64,000 bases of DNA from assembly GCA_023251535.1 (NCBI GenBank), contig JAHEYP010000005.1, forward strand, positions 62,001 through 126,000. Reading direction: 5' to 3'. Positions 17,945 through 26,350 of the stretch are shown here, in pieces. Below the pieces are notes generated by a model that had not been told where the DNA came from, did not search any database, and saw only the letters and a list, made by a program, of their open reading frames with translations. Each line of letters opens with the position of its first letter. Positions within the stretch are counted from its first letter, which is position 1. Source of the DNA: Bacteroidota bacterium. Lineage in GTDB: Bacteria; Bacteroidota; Bacteroidia; AKYH767-A; OLB10. The position numbers and the translations under genes are program-made.

Positions 17945-19708
17945 TTATGCAGGAAGTAGTTTTTCAATTTTACGCTCACCGATTTGTTGACGCCACATCG
18001 CATAATACAATCCGCGAAGCTCTAGCAATTCTTCATGACGACCCGATTCAATTATATGTCCTTTTTCAAGTACAAATATTTTGTCGGCATGCATCACAGT
18101 TGAAAGTCGGTGGGCAATTAAAATGGTGATATGCTCTTTATGTTCTGATACCTTACGAACAGTCTCATTTATTTCTTCTTCAGTAAGTGAATCAAGAGCA
18201 GATGTAGCTTCATCAAATACTAATAACGATGGCTTACGTAACAATGCTCTCGCTATTGATAAACGTTGCTTCTCTCCTCCCGATACTTTCACTCCTCCTT
18301 CTCCAATAACCGAGTCTAATCCTTTATCAGCACGTGATAAAAGATTATTTAAAGCTGATTTCTTCAACACCTCTAAACATTCTTCATCAGTAGCACCTGG
18401 AGCAACGAACAATAAATTCTCTCTAATAGTTCCTGAGAACAATTGAGTGTCTTGCGTTACTAATCCAATTTGTGCTCTTAACTCATCGAGATTTACTTCT
18501 TTCGAGCCAGTATTATTATAGTAGATTTCTCCTTCTAACGGACGATATAATCCTACTAACAATTTCACTAATGTAGTTTTTCCTGAACCCGACGGACCAA
18601 CAAATGCAACTGTTTGTCCCTTGTCAGTTTCAAATGAAATATTAGACACAGCATATCCAGATGCCGTTTGATGCTTGAATGAAACATGATCAAATGAAAA
18701 CTTCGAAATCGTTCCGAGGTTAGCTGGATGATCGGGCTTACGCTCAGGTTCAATATCTAATATCTCTTGAAAATTATTCAACGACACTTCTGCTTCGCGA
18801 TACACATTGATAATATTCCCTAACTCTTGTAATGGTCCGAAAATAAAGAAGCTATAAATAAACATCGTAAAGAACTGTCCGATGGAAATTTGCTTGTCAA
18901 ATATCAAATACAACATCATAAACATGATCGCTGTTCTTAATAAGTTAACGCAAGTACCTTGAATAAAGCTTAAACTTCGAATGTATCTTACTTTCTTTAA
19001 TTCGAGTTGAAGAATTTTATCAGTTGTTGAATTCAAGCGATTAATCTCTTGCTGTGATAAACCAAGACTCTTCACTAACTCGATATTACGAAGTGATTCG
19101 GTTGTTGCTCCCGCTAATGCCGTTGTTTCTGCTACAATGATCTTTTGAATCTTTTTAACCTTCTTACTTAAGTATGAACTTAACATTCCTAAAATCGGAA
19201 TTGTTCCGAAATACACAGGAGCAATAATCCAATGCACATTGATCGCATAAACAGCTACGAATATTATCGCAACAACAGATGTGAATAATACATTGATGAA
19301 AGTGCTAATCAAACGCTCAACATCAGAACGTACTTTTTGAAGCTTCCCTAATGTCTCTCCACTTCGCTGATCTTCAAATACTGAATATGGCAGCTCTAAA
19401 CTATGACGGATTCCATCAGCATAAATTTGAGCCCCCAATCGCTGGGTAATCACATTCACATAATAATCTTGAAAATTTTTGGCAACCCTGCTAATAAAGG
19501 CTACTCCAACAGCTGCGGTTAGCAATAAACCAACACCTTTAAAGAACTCAGATTTGCTGTGTTTATCGAATTTGGTCACGTAATCGTCGATCACGTGCTT
19601 AAAAATATAGGGATCTAATAGTGAAAACACCTGATTTACAGCGGCTAAGCCTAATGCTAGCACCACTAGTTTCCAGTAGCCCTTGAGGTAGTTAAAAAGT
19701 AATTTCAT
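17945..19708 (-). CDS. ABC exporter, fused permease and ATPase (MsbA-like)
   Basis: A 587-residue half-transporter of the inner membrane. Six predicted transmembrane segments lie in residues 10-310 and an ATPase in 330-580. Visible are Walker A GPSGSGKTT, Q-loop IGLVTQDTQLFSG, signature VSGGEKQRLSIARAL, Walker B LLVFDEATSALD and the H-loop IAHRLSTV. It would act as a homodimer. The family covers lipid A flippases (MsbA), lipid and drug exporters; the substrate cannot be told from sequence. nudL follows after 12 bases. Confidence 0.9.
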   Translation of the reverse strand: MKLLFNYLKGYWKLVVLALGLAAVNQVFSLLDPYIFKHVIDDYVTKFDKHSKSEFFKGVGLLLTAAVGVAFISRVAKNFQDYYVNVITQRLGAQIYADGIRHSLELPYSVFEDQRSGETLGKLQKVRSDVERLISTFINVLFTSVVAIIFVAVYAINVHWIIAPVYFGTIPILGMLSSYLSKKVKKIQKIIVAETTALAGATTESLRNIELVKSLGLSQQEINRLNSTTDKILQLELKKVRYIRSLSFIQGTCVNLLRTAIMFMMLYLIFDKQISIGQFFTMFIYSFFIFGPLQELGNIINVYREAEVSLNNFQEILDIEPERKPDHPANLGTISKFSFDHVSFKHQTASGYAVSNISFETDKGQTVAFVGPSGSGKTTLVKLLVGLYRPLEGEIYYNNTGSKEVNLDELRAQIGLVTQDTQLFSGTIRENLLFVAPGATDEECLEVLKKSALNNLLSRADKGLDSVIGEGGVKVSGGEKQRLSIARALLRKPSLLVFDEATSALDSLTEEEINETVRKVSEHKEHITILIAHRLSTVMHADKIFVLEKGHIIESGRHEELLELRGLYYAMWRQQIGERKIEKLLPA

Positions 19709-19724
19709 GCGATTGTTGTAGGTA

Positions 19725-19732
19725 CAAATATA
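19725..19732 (-). promoter_or_regulatory. -7 element of the ABC exporter
   Basis: Minus-strand TATATTTG, an exact TAnnTTTG match, 16 bases before the ATG at 19708. Confidence 0.55.
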
Positions 19733-19795
19733 GCAATTAACAGGGGATTGTTATTAAGCACTATGGCTTCCCCTTAGTAAAGTGACAATATTCGG

Positions 19796-19803
19796 TAGTT
19801 TTG
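19796..19803 (+). promoter_or_regulatory. -7 element of the TonB-C-like gene
   Basis: TAGTTTTG, an exact TAnnTTTG match, 32 bases before the chosen ATG at 19836. It lies inside the 5' extension of the ORF-track frame, supporting the later start. Confidence 0.5.
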
Positions 19804-19835
19804 GAACGTTACAAACATCAAAGTCGATTAAAAAT

Positions 19836-20345
19836 ATGAAATATTTTATTGCACTCGCATTCTTATTGATTTGCGGAAACTTATCTGCTCAACATACAGT
19901 GGTTATGAAAGATGGCAGCAAAATGAATGGTGAGCTCCAATCTATTAAAGAAAACACGGTGACGTTCTTTTATAAAGGAAGCAATATCACTTTTCACGTT
20001 GGTGAAATATCAGCAATCTACTTTGATGGAAATGTTCCCGCTACGTCTTCAGCTTCGTCGGGATCAAATTCAGGACAAAAAGGGGTATCCTTCGTAATGC
20101 CAGGTCGAAAATTGACTCGCCAGCCTAAAATCGATAACTTAACAATGGAAAAAGGCATCGTAGTTATTGCAATTACGATCAATAAATACGGAAATGTTAT
20201 GAAAGCGGATCCAGGTGCAGAAGGAACAACAACAACTAGCCAATACCTACTTACAAAGGCTAAACAAGCAGCAGAAAGCGCTATGTTCGATGGAGGAACA
20301 ACTTTTCCACTCGAACAAAAAGGAACTATTACCGTTACCTTCTGA
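19836..20345 (+). CDS. Secreted protein with TonB C-terminal-like domain
   Basis: A 169-residue exported protein. I start at 19836 (MKYFIALAFLLICGNLSAQ) because this gives a clean signal peptide directly, whereas the ORF-track start at 19782 adds 18 residues and overlaps a -7 element. Residues 20-60 form a short beta-rich region (VVMKDGSKMNGELQSIKEN) as in small DUF domains of Bacteroidota. After a Ser/Gly-rich linker, residues 105-169 (GIVVIAITINKYGNVMKADPGAEG... AKQAAESAMFD) match the TonB/TolA C-terminal fold. There is no N-terminal anchor, so it is a free periplasmic protein and not a standard TonB. Function unknown. Confidence 0.78.
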   Translation: MKYFIALAFLLICGNLSAQHTVVMKDGSKMNGELQSIKENTVTFFYKGSNITFHVGEISAIYFDGNVPATSSASSGSNSGQKGVSFVMPGRKLTRQPKIDNLTMEKGIVVIAITINKYGNVMKADPGAEGTTTTSQYLLTKAKQAAESAMFDGGTTFPLEQKGTITVTF

Positions 20346-20356
20346 TTCCCGATTAA

Positions 20357-20380
20357 ACATATTGATTCGCGTCAATATGT
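20357..20380. repeat. Hairpin upstream of the clpB-side terminator
   Basis: A perfect 9-base inverted repeat, ACATATTGA and TCAATATGT, with loop TTCGCG. It begins 12 bases after the stop codon at 20345 and directly precedes a second, longer hairpin. Possibly part of a tandem terminator or an RNA-stability element. Confidence 0.45.
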
Positions 20381-20387
20381 CCGTTTT

Positions 20388-20428
20388 ATAAAGTGATACA
20401 GACTAATTGTCGTATCACTTTATTTTTT
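20388..20428 (+). terminator. Intrinsic terminator before clpB
   Basis: A 12-base perfect stem (ATAAAGTGATAC and GTATCACTTTAT, 12-base loop) followed by a run of T. It ends transcription of the TonB-C-like gene. Confidence 0.75.
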
Positions 20429-20507
20429 TATGCCATTTTTACCTAACTTCAGAGAAGAATTCACAATGGACCTCTTTTTGATAGTCCCTTGAAAAAACAT
20501 AACAATT

Positions 20508-23120
20508 ATGAACTTTAATCAATTCACCGTAAAATCGCAGGAAGCTGTACAGCAAGCACAGACAATTGCTCTTTCCAATGGTCAACAGGCGATCGAAACA
20601 GGTCACTTGCTGAAGGCATTATTGGAAGTCGATGAAAATGTAGTTCCTTTTCTCTTGAAGAAAGTAAATGTAAATCTTCCTGCATTAAAGAAACAACTCG
20701 ACACTATCGTTAACGGCTATCCGAAAATTAGCGGAGGGAATCCTTATGTAAGCAACGAACTGAATGTTGTATTTCAAAATGCAACTTCACTTTTAAAAGA
20801 ATACAAAGACGAATTTGTTTCCGTTGAACATTTACTTCTTGCTTTATTGAATGGCAAAGATTCGATCTCTCGTTTACTGAAAGAAAATGGAGTTAGCGAA
20901 AAAGATCTTAAAAATGCAATTCTCGAATTACGAAAAGGGGAAAGAGTTACAAGTGCTTCAGCCGAAGAGACATATAATTCTTTGAGCAAATACGCTCGCA
21001 ATTTAAACGAATTAGCGAGAAACGGAAAACTTGATCCTGTTATTGGTCGCGATGAAGAGATTCGTCGTGTACTTCAAATTTTATCGAGAAGAACAAAAAA
21101 CAATCCGATTTTAATTGGAGAACCAGGTGTTGGTAAAACAGCCATCGCTGAAGGACTTGCTCATCGTATCATCAATGGAGATGTTCCCGAAAATTTAAAA
21201 TCGAAAGTGATTTACTCTCTCGACATGGGTTCTCTTATCGCTGGTGCGAAATACAAAGGTGAGTTCGAAGAGCGTTTGAAAGCTGTCGTTAAAGAAGTAA
21301 TCAGCGCTGAAGGCGAAATCGTTCTCTTCATCGATGAGATTCATACCCTCGTTGGGGCAGGTGGCGGTGAAGGAGCAATGGATGCAGCAAACATCTTGAA
21401 ACCTGCACTCGCTCGAGGTGAATTAAGAGCAATCGGTGCAACAACATTAAACGAGTATCAGAAATATATCGAGAAGGATAAAGCACTCGAACGCCGTTTC
21501 CAAAAAGTGATGGTGGAAGAACCAGATGTTCAAGATACTATATCTATTCTTAGAGGATTAAAAGAAAAATACGAGGCTCACCATAAAGTTCGAATTAAAG
21601 ACGAAGCTATTATTGCCGCTGCAGAATTGAGCGACCGATATATCAGCGATCGATTTTTACCTGACAAAGCTATCGACTTAGTAGATGAAGCTGCAGCAAA
21701 ATTACGTCTTGAAATGGATTCTGTTCCAGAGGAACTCGACGAAATCCAACGCAAGATTATGCAACTCGAAATCGAACGTGCCGCAATCAAACGCGAAGGA
21801 GATAGTAAAAAAGTAAATGAGATAAGTGAGGAGCTAGCGAACTTAAACGAGCAACGTAATGCCATCAAAGGAAGATGGGAAGCTGAGAAGGATGTTATTA
21901 AAACCATCCAACAAGCGAAAGCAGATATCGAGAATTTAAAACTCGAAGCTGATCAGGCCGAACGTACTGGAGATTATGGTAAAGTTGCAGAGATCAGATA
22001 CGGAAAAATTAAACAGGCAGAAGAGAAGCTCGTTACTTACAATCAGAAATTACACGAAGCGCAGAAAGATAAACCTCTCATTAAAGAGGAAGTAGATGCA
22101 GAAGATATAGCTGAAGTGGTAAGCCGCTGGACAGGTGTTCCCGTGAAAAGAATGCTGCAAAGCGAACGTGAAAAATTACTTCACTTGGAAGAGGAGTTAC
22201 ACAAACGTGTAGTAGGACAAGAAGAGGCTATCGCTGCTCTTTCTGATGCTGTGAGAAGAAGTCGCGCGGGATTACAAGACAATAAACGTCCGATAGGTTC
22301 TTTTATATTCTTAGGAACAACAGGCGTTGGTAAAACAGAACTTGCAAAAGCGCTTGCCGATTTCTTATTCAACGATGAGAATGCAATGACACGTATTGAT
22401 ATGAGTGAATATCAAGAGCGGCATAGCGTAAGCCGATTGATTGGAGCGCCTCCGGGATATGTTGGATATGATGAAGGCGGACAGTTAACCGAATCAGTTA
22501 GAAGACGACCTTATTCAGTTGTATTGCTCGACGAAATTGAAAAAGCTCATCCCGATGTATTTAACATCTTGCTGCAAGTACTCGACGACGGACGATTGAC
22601 CGACAACAAAGGAAGAATGGCTAACTTCAAGAATACAATCATCATTATGACTTCAAATATCGGAGCGCATATCATTCAAGAAAATTCGGAGAAGTTAACC
22701 GAATTTAATCGCGAAGAAGTTTTAGCTAAAACAAAACTGGAAGTATACGATTTGCTCAAGAAAACTATTCGACCAGAATTCTTAAATCGTATCGATGAAA
22801 TCATCATGTTTAGTCCGCTGAATCGTGAAGAAATCAAAGAAATTGTCCAGCTTCAATTCAATGGCATTGCTAAGATGTTATCGAAAAACGATATCAAACT
22901 TTCTATCACCGATAACGCAATCGATTGGCTTTCGCAATTAGGATACGATCCGCAATTTGGAGCAAGGCCACTTAAACGAGTAATGCAGAAAAGAATCTTG
23001 AATGAATTAAGCAAGCAGATTCTTGCAGACACCATCAATAAGGAAGATGCAATTCTAATCGACCTCGACGATAAAAACAATTTCGTGTTTAGAAACGTTA
23101 ATGAACACGCAACTGCATAA
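20508..23120 (+). CDS. clpB: ATP-dependent disaggregase ClpB
   Basis: Hsp100 AAA+ hexamer that pulls polypeptides out of aggregates together with DnaK; cytoplasmic. The 870 residues match the family. Order: Clp N-terminal repeats (residues 1-145), first AAA+ module (Walker [10 protein letters not shown] at about 204, Walker [10 protein letters not shown]), coiled-coil middle domain (about 395-525, which distinguishes ClpB from ClpA and ClpC), second AAA+ module (GTTGVGKTE at about 603, [10 protein letters not shown]) and the C-terminal D2-small domain. It starts at ATG 20508. Monocistronic between two terminators. I saw no recognisable CIRCE-like repeat upstream. Confidence 0.97.
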   Translation: MNFNQFTVKSQEAVQQAQTIALSNGQQAIETGHLLKALLEVDENVVPFLLKKVNVNLPALKKQLDTIVNGYPKISGGNPYVSNELNVVFQNATSLLKEYKDEFVSVEHLLLALLNGKDSISRLLKENGVSEKDLKNAILELRKGERVTSASAEETYNSLSKYARNLNELARNGKLDPVIGRDEEIRRVLQILSRRTKNNPILIGEPGVGKTAIAEGLAHRIINGDVPENLKSKVIYSLDMGSLIAGAKYKGEFEERLKAVVKEVISAEGEIVLFIDEIHTLVGAGGGEGAMDAANILKPALARGELRAIGATTLNEYQKYIEKDKALERRFQKVMVEEPDVQDTISILRGLKEKYEAHHKVRIKDEAIIAAAELSDRYISDRFLPDKAIDLVDEAAAKLRLEMDSVPEELDEIQRKIMQLEIERAAIKREGDSKKVNEISEELANLNEQRNAIKGRWEAEKDVIKTIQQAKADIENLKLEADQAERTGDYGKVAEIRYGKIKQAEEKLVTYNQKLHEAQKDKPLIKEEVDAEDIAEVVSRWTGVPVKRMLQSEREKLLHLEEELHKRVVGQEEAIAALSDAVRRSRAGLQDNKRPIGSFIFLGTTGVGKTELAKALADFLFNDENAMTRIDMSEYQERHSVSRLIGAPPGYVGYDEGGQLTESVRRRPYSVVLLDEIEKAHPDVFNILLQVLDDGRLTDNKGRMANFKNTIIIMTSNIGAHIIQENSEKLTEFNREEVLAKTKLEVYDLLKKTIRPEFLNRIDEIIMFSPLNREEIKEIVQLQFNGIAKMLSKNDIKLSITDNAIDWLSQLGYDPQFGARPLKRVMQKRILNELSKQILADTINKEDAILIDLDDKNNFVFRNVNEHATA

Positions 23121-23148
23121 TTTCAACAAACATAAAAGTGCTTAAATT

Positions 23149-23179
23149 AAAAAGCCACCTTCATCAGGTGGCTTTTTTT
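23149..23179. terminator. Bidirectional terminator between clpB and the ureohydrolase
   Basis: AAAAAGCCACCT, loop TCATC, AGGTGGCTTTTTTT. The A- and T-tracts flank the stem, so it can work for clpB (+) and the convergent ureohydrolase gene (-), whose stop codon begins at 23180. Confidence 0.88.
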
Positions 23180-24272
23180 ATTTTATTAATCCGTTAGATT
23201 TTGCAAGTACTCCGCATAAATGAAACAACATCCTCGCTCCTACATTTCCATCCCAATCATCTTTCCCTGGACCAACTTCGTTTAAGTCGAACGAAATAAT
23301 TCTTTTCTTACTTTTTGCTAATTCGCTCAGCAAATAAGTAATCTCGTGAAACTCGAATCCTCCCGGAACTGGAGTTCCTGTATGCGGACATAATTTCGGA
23401 TCTAATCCGTCGATATCAAAACTAACATGCACATATTCAGGCAAAGCATCGATTACTTTTTTGCAAACGGCTTTCCAACTTGCACCTTCATACTGACTCT
23501 TTCTAACATCAGCATAAGTAAATACGTTAACTCTCTTTTTATTGGCAACAGCAAAGGCTTGTTCTTCCGCACAATAATCGCGAATACCTAACTGCACTAA
23601 CTTCGACACTTGCTTTAATTGCAAAGCATTATACATAATAGAAGCATGCGAATAAGTAAATCCTTCGTATGCTTTACGTAAATCCATATGCGCATCGATT
23701 TGCAAAATCCCGAAGTTCTTGTACTTTTTTGAAAGAGCATTGAAAAAACCTAGCGGAGTACTGTGATCACCTCCAACCATTCCTACTAACTTACCTTTTG
23801 CCATCCATTTAGCAACTTCCGCTTCAACTTCAGAAATCATTGATGCGCTGGCAGCATTAACTTCTTCTTGTAGCGACTTCAACTTTGGATCTTTCGCAGG
23901 CGATTTTCCGTCAGCAAATGCATCAATAATTTTAGCTGCTGATTTTTTAGCAGACTTGCTTTTCTTATGTAAATCTTTAGAAATATCGGTCATAGCTATG
24001 CCCTGCTTCCAAAGCTCAGGGAATTCACTGTGATATAAATCTACTTGAGCAGAGGCTTCTAAAATCGCTTCAGGTCCGTCAGACGTACCTCCGCCATAGC
24101 TTACAGTTGCTTCCCAAGGAACAGGAACCAATACAATAGATGACTCATCAGTATTAAAAGGCAAACCGAAAATATTTGCATCTTTTAATCCAGGACTATT
24201 CGGATCAAAATTCTTAACTTTTAAATCTCTTGAAGAAATCGAGTTTGTTTTTTTGCTTTTCGCGGTAGCCAT
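23178..24272 (-). CDS. Ureohydrolase (arginase/agmatinase/formimidoylglutamase family)
   Basis: Binuclear manganese hydrolase of about 364 residues that splits a guanidino or formimino group. Metal-binding motifs are all visible: GMVGGDHSTPLG, LQIDAHMDLR and VSFDIDGLDPKLCPHTGTPVPGG. The GGGTSDGPEAILEAS segment suits the agmatinase side of the family. A lysine/serine-rich N-terminal tail and a Lys-rich insert (DLHKKSKSAKKSAAKII) enlarge it beyond the usual 300 residues. The start at 24272 (MATAKSKK) is preferred over the ORF-track start 10 residues upstream. Substrate is uncertain between agmatine, arginine and formimidoylglutamate; hutH is 22 kb away and gives little support for the last. Confidence 0.85.
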   Translation of the reverse strand: MATAKSKKTNSISSRDLKVKNFDPNSPGLKDANIFGLPFNTDESSIVLVPVPWEATVSYGGGTSDGPEAILEASAQVDLYHSEFPELWKQGIAMTDISKDLHKKSKSAKKSAAKIIDAFADGKSPAKDPKLKSLQEEVNAASASMISEVEAEVAKWMAKGKLVGMVGGDHSTPLGFFNALSKKYKNFGILQIDAHMDLRKAYEGFTYSHASIMYNALQLKQVSKLVQLGIRDYCAEEQAFAVANKKRVNVFTYADVRKSQYEGASWKAVCKKVIDALPEYVHVSFDIDGLDPKLCPHTGTPVPGGFEFHEITYLLSELAKSKKRIISFDLNEVGPGKDDWDGNVGARMLFHLCGVLAKSNGLIK

Positions 24273-24327
24273 AACAATTAATTTATGCTGCGAAGATAGC
24301 AAGATATTAAATCAGGAAAAAATGATA

Positions 24328-25377
24328 CTATTTACTCTTCTTAACCGAAAACGAGAAGGTAGTTCCTTTGCCTACTTCACTTGTAACACTAATATACTGA
24401 TGATGAGCTTCGATAATATGCTTCACGATAGCCAATCCTAGTCCTGTGCCTCCTTGCTCGCGAGAGCGACTTTTGTCGACACGATAAAAACGTTCAAACA
24501 ATCGAGGAAGGTGATGCTTCTCTATTCCTATTCCATTATCTTCAACATCAACAATTATTTTGTCATCTCCATCGGCATAACGAATGACTGTTTGTCCACC
24601 CTCTTTTCCATATTTAATGGAATTCACCATTAGGTTCACCAAAACCTGACGAATCAAATCACGGTCACCAAAAACATATTGTGGTTTATCTAAATCAGCC
24701 TTAAGAACAAGATCAACTTTCTTTTCTTTAGCTTGCAATTCCAAAGACTCAATAACATCCTTTGTTAAATCAAGAATATCGAAAGTACGCATCTCAACGA
24801 TTAACTCACCAGCTTCTAATTTTGATATAGATTCTAAGTCGTCAACCATTGCAATTAATCGGTCGATACTTTTACTTGCCTTATTCAGATAAAGAATGTT
24901 CACATCAGCATCATCAATACCTCCATCAATTAAAGTATGCACATAACCTTGCGCAGAAAAAATTGGAGTTTTTAGTTCATGAGAAACATTACTCAAAAAC
25001 TCACGACGATAAACTTCAACTTGCTTTAACTGATCAATTTCTTCTCGCGACTCGTTACTCCAGTCAACTAGAATTCGATTAATTTCAGATGTAATATCTC
25101 TTTCTTTTTCTTCAAAAGCTCGAATGGGCTCATTCGGATTCTTTAAACGAATGATATGCTTGTAAATTTGATAGAGATTTGAAAATATGTATTTACCATA
25201 CAATACTCTAAATGTCAAACCACAAACAGTAAAAACAATTAAAAACGAAACTAAATAAAAATATCCTGGAGGATCAACTTTGGCGATTGACAACATAACA
25301 AACTCCAATAATGTCAGCACTGCTGCCATCACTATTGAAGTAATTAATGCTATTTGAGTAGGATTGACTCGTTTCAT
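24328..25377 (-). CDS. phoR: Sensor histidine kinase of the phosphate locus (PhoR-like)
   Basis: Inner-membrane sensor kinase, 349 residues. Two transmembrane helices (about 9-31 and 38-60) are joined by a loop of only a few residues, so there is no real periplasmic sensor domain. A linker follows, then HisKA with phospho-acceptor His133 (FLSNVSHELKTP), then HATPase with N box NLMVNSIKYG, G1 VEDNGIGI and G2 QGGTGLGLAIV. The lack of a periplasmic domain is typical of PhoR, which senses through the Pst/PhoU complex. It lies 44 bases after the response regulator in the same operon and opposite the pst genes. The phosphate role is inferred from context and from shared promoter repeats. Confidence 0.85.
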   Translation of the reverse strand: MKRVNPTQIALITSIVMAAVLTLLEFVMLSIAKVDPPGYFYLVSFLIVFTVCGLTFRVLYGKYIFSNLYQIYKHIIRLKNPNEPIRAFEEKERDITSEINRILVDWSNESREEIDQLKQVEVYRREFLSNVSHELKTPIFSAQGYVHTLIDGGIDDADVNILYLNKASKSIDRLIAMVDDLESISKLEAGELIVEMRTFDILDLTKDVIESLELQAKEKKVDLVLKADLDKPQYVFGDRDLIRQVLVNLMVNSIKYGKEGGQTVIRYADGDDKIIVDVEDNGIGIEKHHLPRLFERFYRVDKSRSREQGGTGLGLAIVKHIIEAHHQYISVTSEVGKGTTFSFSVKKSK

Positions 25378-25421
25378 TTCTAGAATACGAAAATAAGGAA
25401 ATAAATGAAACGTAATCTTAA

Positions 25422-26108
25422 TTACATATCGAACTTGTACCCAATTCCCTTAATAGTTTTAATGGAATCGTCGCCTAGCTTTTCACGAATTTTGCGAATA
25501 TGAACATCGATGGTACGATCACCTACGATAATATCGGTTCCCCATACTCTCGACAATATATCTTCACGCGTAAAAACTTTTCCCGGTTTAGAAGTTAGTA
25601 ATGAAAGTAATTCAAATTCTTTTCTAGGTAATGAAATTGCCTCTTCGCCTCTATACACTAAATAGCTTTCACGATCAATCTTTAGATTTCCGATTTGCAC
25701 CGTTGAAGATGCTACCGGCGCACTTCCATTCGACCTACGTAAAAGAGCCTTTATTCTGCTAATCATGATTCTTGGCTTGATAGGTTTGCTGATATAATCA
25801 TCTGCCCCTACATCAAATCCTGCTAGTTGCGAATACTCTTCGTTACGTGCTGTTAAAAAAGTAATAATTGTATGCTCTAATTCAGGTAAATCACGCATTG
25901 TTCTGCATGCTTCAATACCATCCATTACTGGCATCATAATATCAAGAATTACTAACTGCGGCTTCTCTCGTTTGGCAATATCAACAGCTTCTCTACCATT
26001 CTTAGCTAACAAAACATTGTAGCCTTCTTTCTTCAAATTGTAGTCCATGAACTCCAGAATATCCGGTTCATCATCTACTAACAAAATTTTTATTGTTGAA
26101 TTGTCCAT
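25422..26108 (-). CDS. phoB: Response regulator of the phosphate locus (PhoB-like)
   Basis: OmpR/PhoB-family DNA-binding regulator of 228 residues. The receiver domain (1-120) has the acidic pair in VDDE, phospho-acceptor Asp56 in LVILDIMMP and Lys108 in YISKP. The C-terminal winged helix (about 135-228) shows VFTREDILSRVWG and DRTIDVHIRKIREKLGDD, the recognition helix of the family. It is first gene of a two-gene operon with the kinase, divergent from the TonB receptor. Its own promoter carries two copies of the repeat found before the receptor, lipoprotein and porin genes, suggesting autoregulation. The name rests on this context plus the adjacent pst-phoU genes. Confidence 0.88.
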   Translation of the reverse strand: MDNSTIKILLVDDEPDILEFMDYNLKKEGYNVLLAKNGREAVDIAKREKPQLVILDIMMPVMDGIEACRTMRDLPELEHTIITFLTARNEEYSQLAGFDVGADDYISKPIKPRIMISRIKALLRRSNGSAPVASSTVQIGNLKIDRESYLVYRGEEAISLPRKEFELLSLLTSKPGKVFTREDILSRVWGTDIIVGDRTIDVHIRKIREKLGDDSIKTIKGIGYKFDM

Positions 26109-26127
26109 TTAGTTTTAATTCACAGTC

Positions 26128-26173
26128 CAAAGATCGATACCGTGTATTACCAAATTGTTAATTGTGGATTAAG
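26128..26173 (-). promoter_or_regulatory. Putative Pho box and -7 element of the response-regulator promoter
   Basis: On the minus strand the 7-mers CTTAATC (26173-26167), ATTAACA (26162-26156) and GGTAATA (26151-26145) recur every 11 bases, and GATCTTTG (26135-26128) stands in the -7 position. The first two repeats start 42 and 31 bases before the TTTG, the same register as slots two and three in the other three arrays. The -7 octamer deviates from TAnnTTTG in its first base. Confidence 0.6.
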
Positions 26174-26274
26174 CGATTCATATTTTTTCTGAAATCACAA
26201 TAAGAACTTCCGATTTTAAGTGGTACAAAGATACATCGAATAGGATCATATTGGGTTATCATTAGATTAACCTA

Positions 26275-26331
26275 CTTAACATTTTCATAAAGTTACTTTA
26301 ATACTGAATTAGGATTACAATATGTCCTTTG
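26275..26331 (+). promoter_or_regulatory. Putative Pho box and -7 element of the TonB receptor promoter
   Basis: CTTAACA (26275), CATAAAG (26286) and TTTAATA (26297) at an exact 11-base period. The array begins 53 bases before the TTTG of GTCCTTTG (26324-26331), a -7 element lacking the consensus TA. The start codon follows 20 bases on. Only the first repeat is a full match to CTTAACA. Confidence 0.65.
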
Positions 26332-26350
26332 CATTGGAAATCAGAAACTA

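Noticed and set aside
23178-24272. Formimidoylglutamase of the hut pathway
   Set aside because: The family assignment allows it, but the gene is 22 kb from hutH and the motifs suit agmatinase at least as well, so I left the substrate open.
24328-25377. Kinase and regulator as a generic envelope-stress pair
   Set aside because: The pst-phoU genes nearby, the absent sensor domain and shared promoter repeats make a phosphate role more likely, though not proven.
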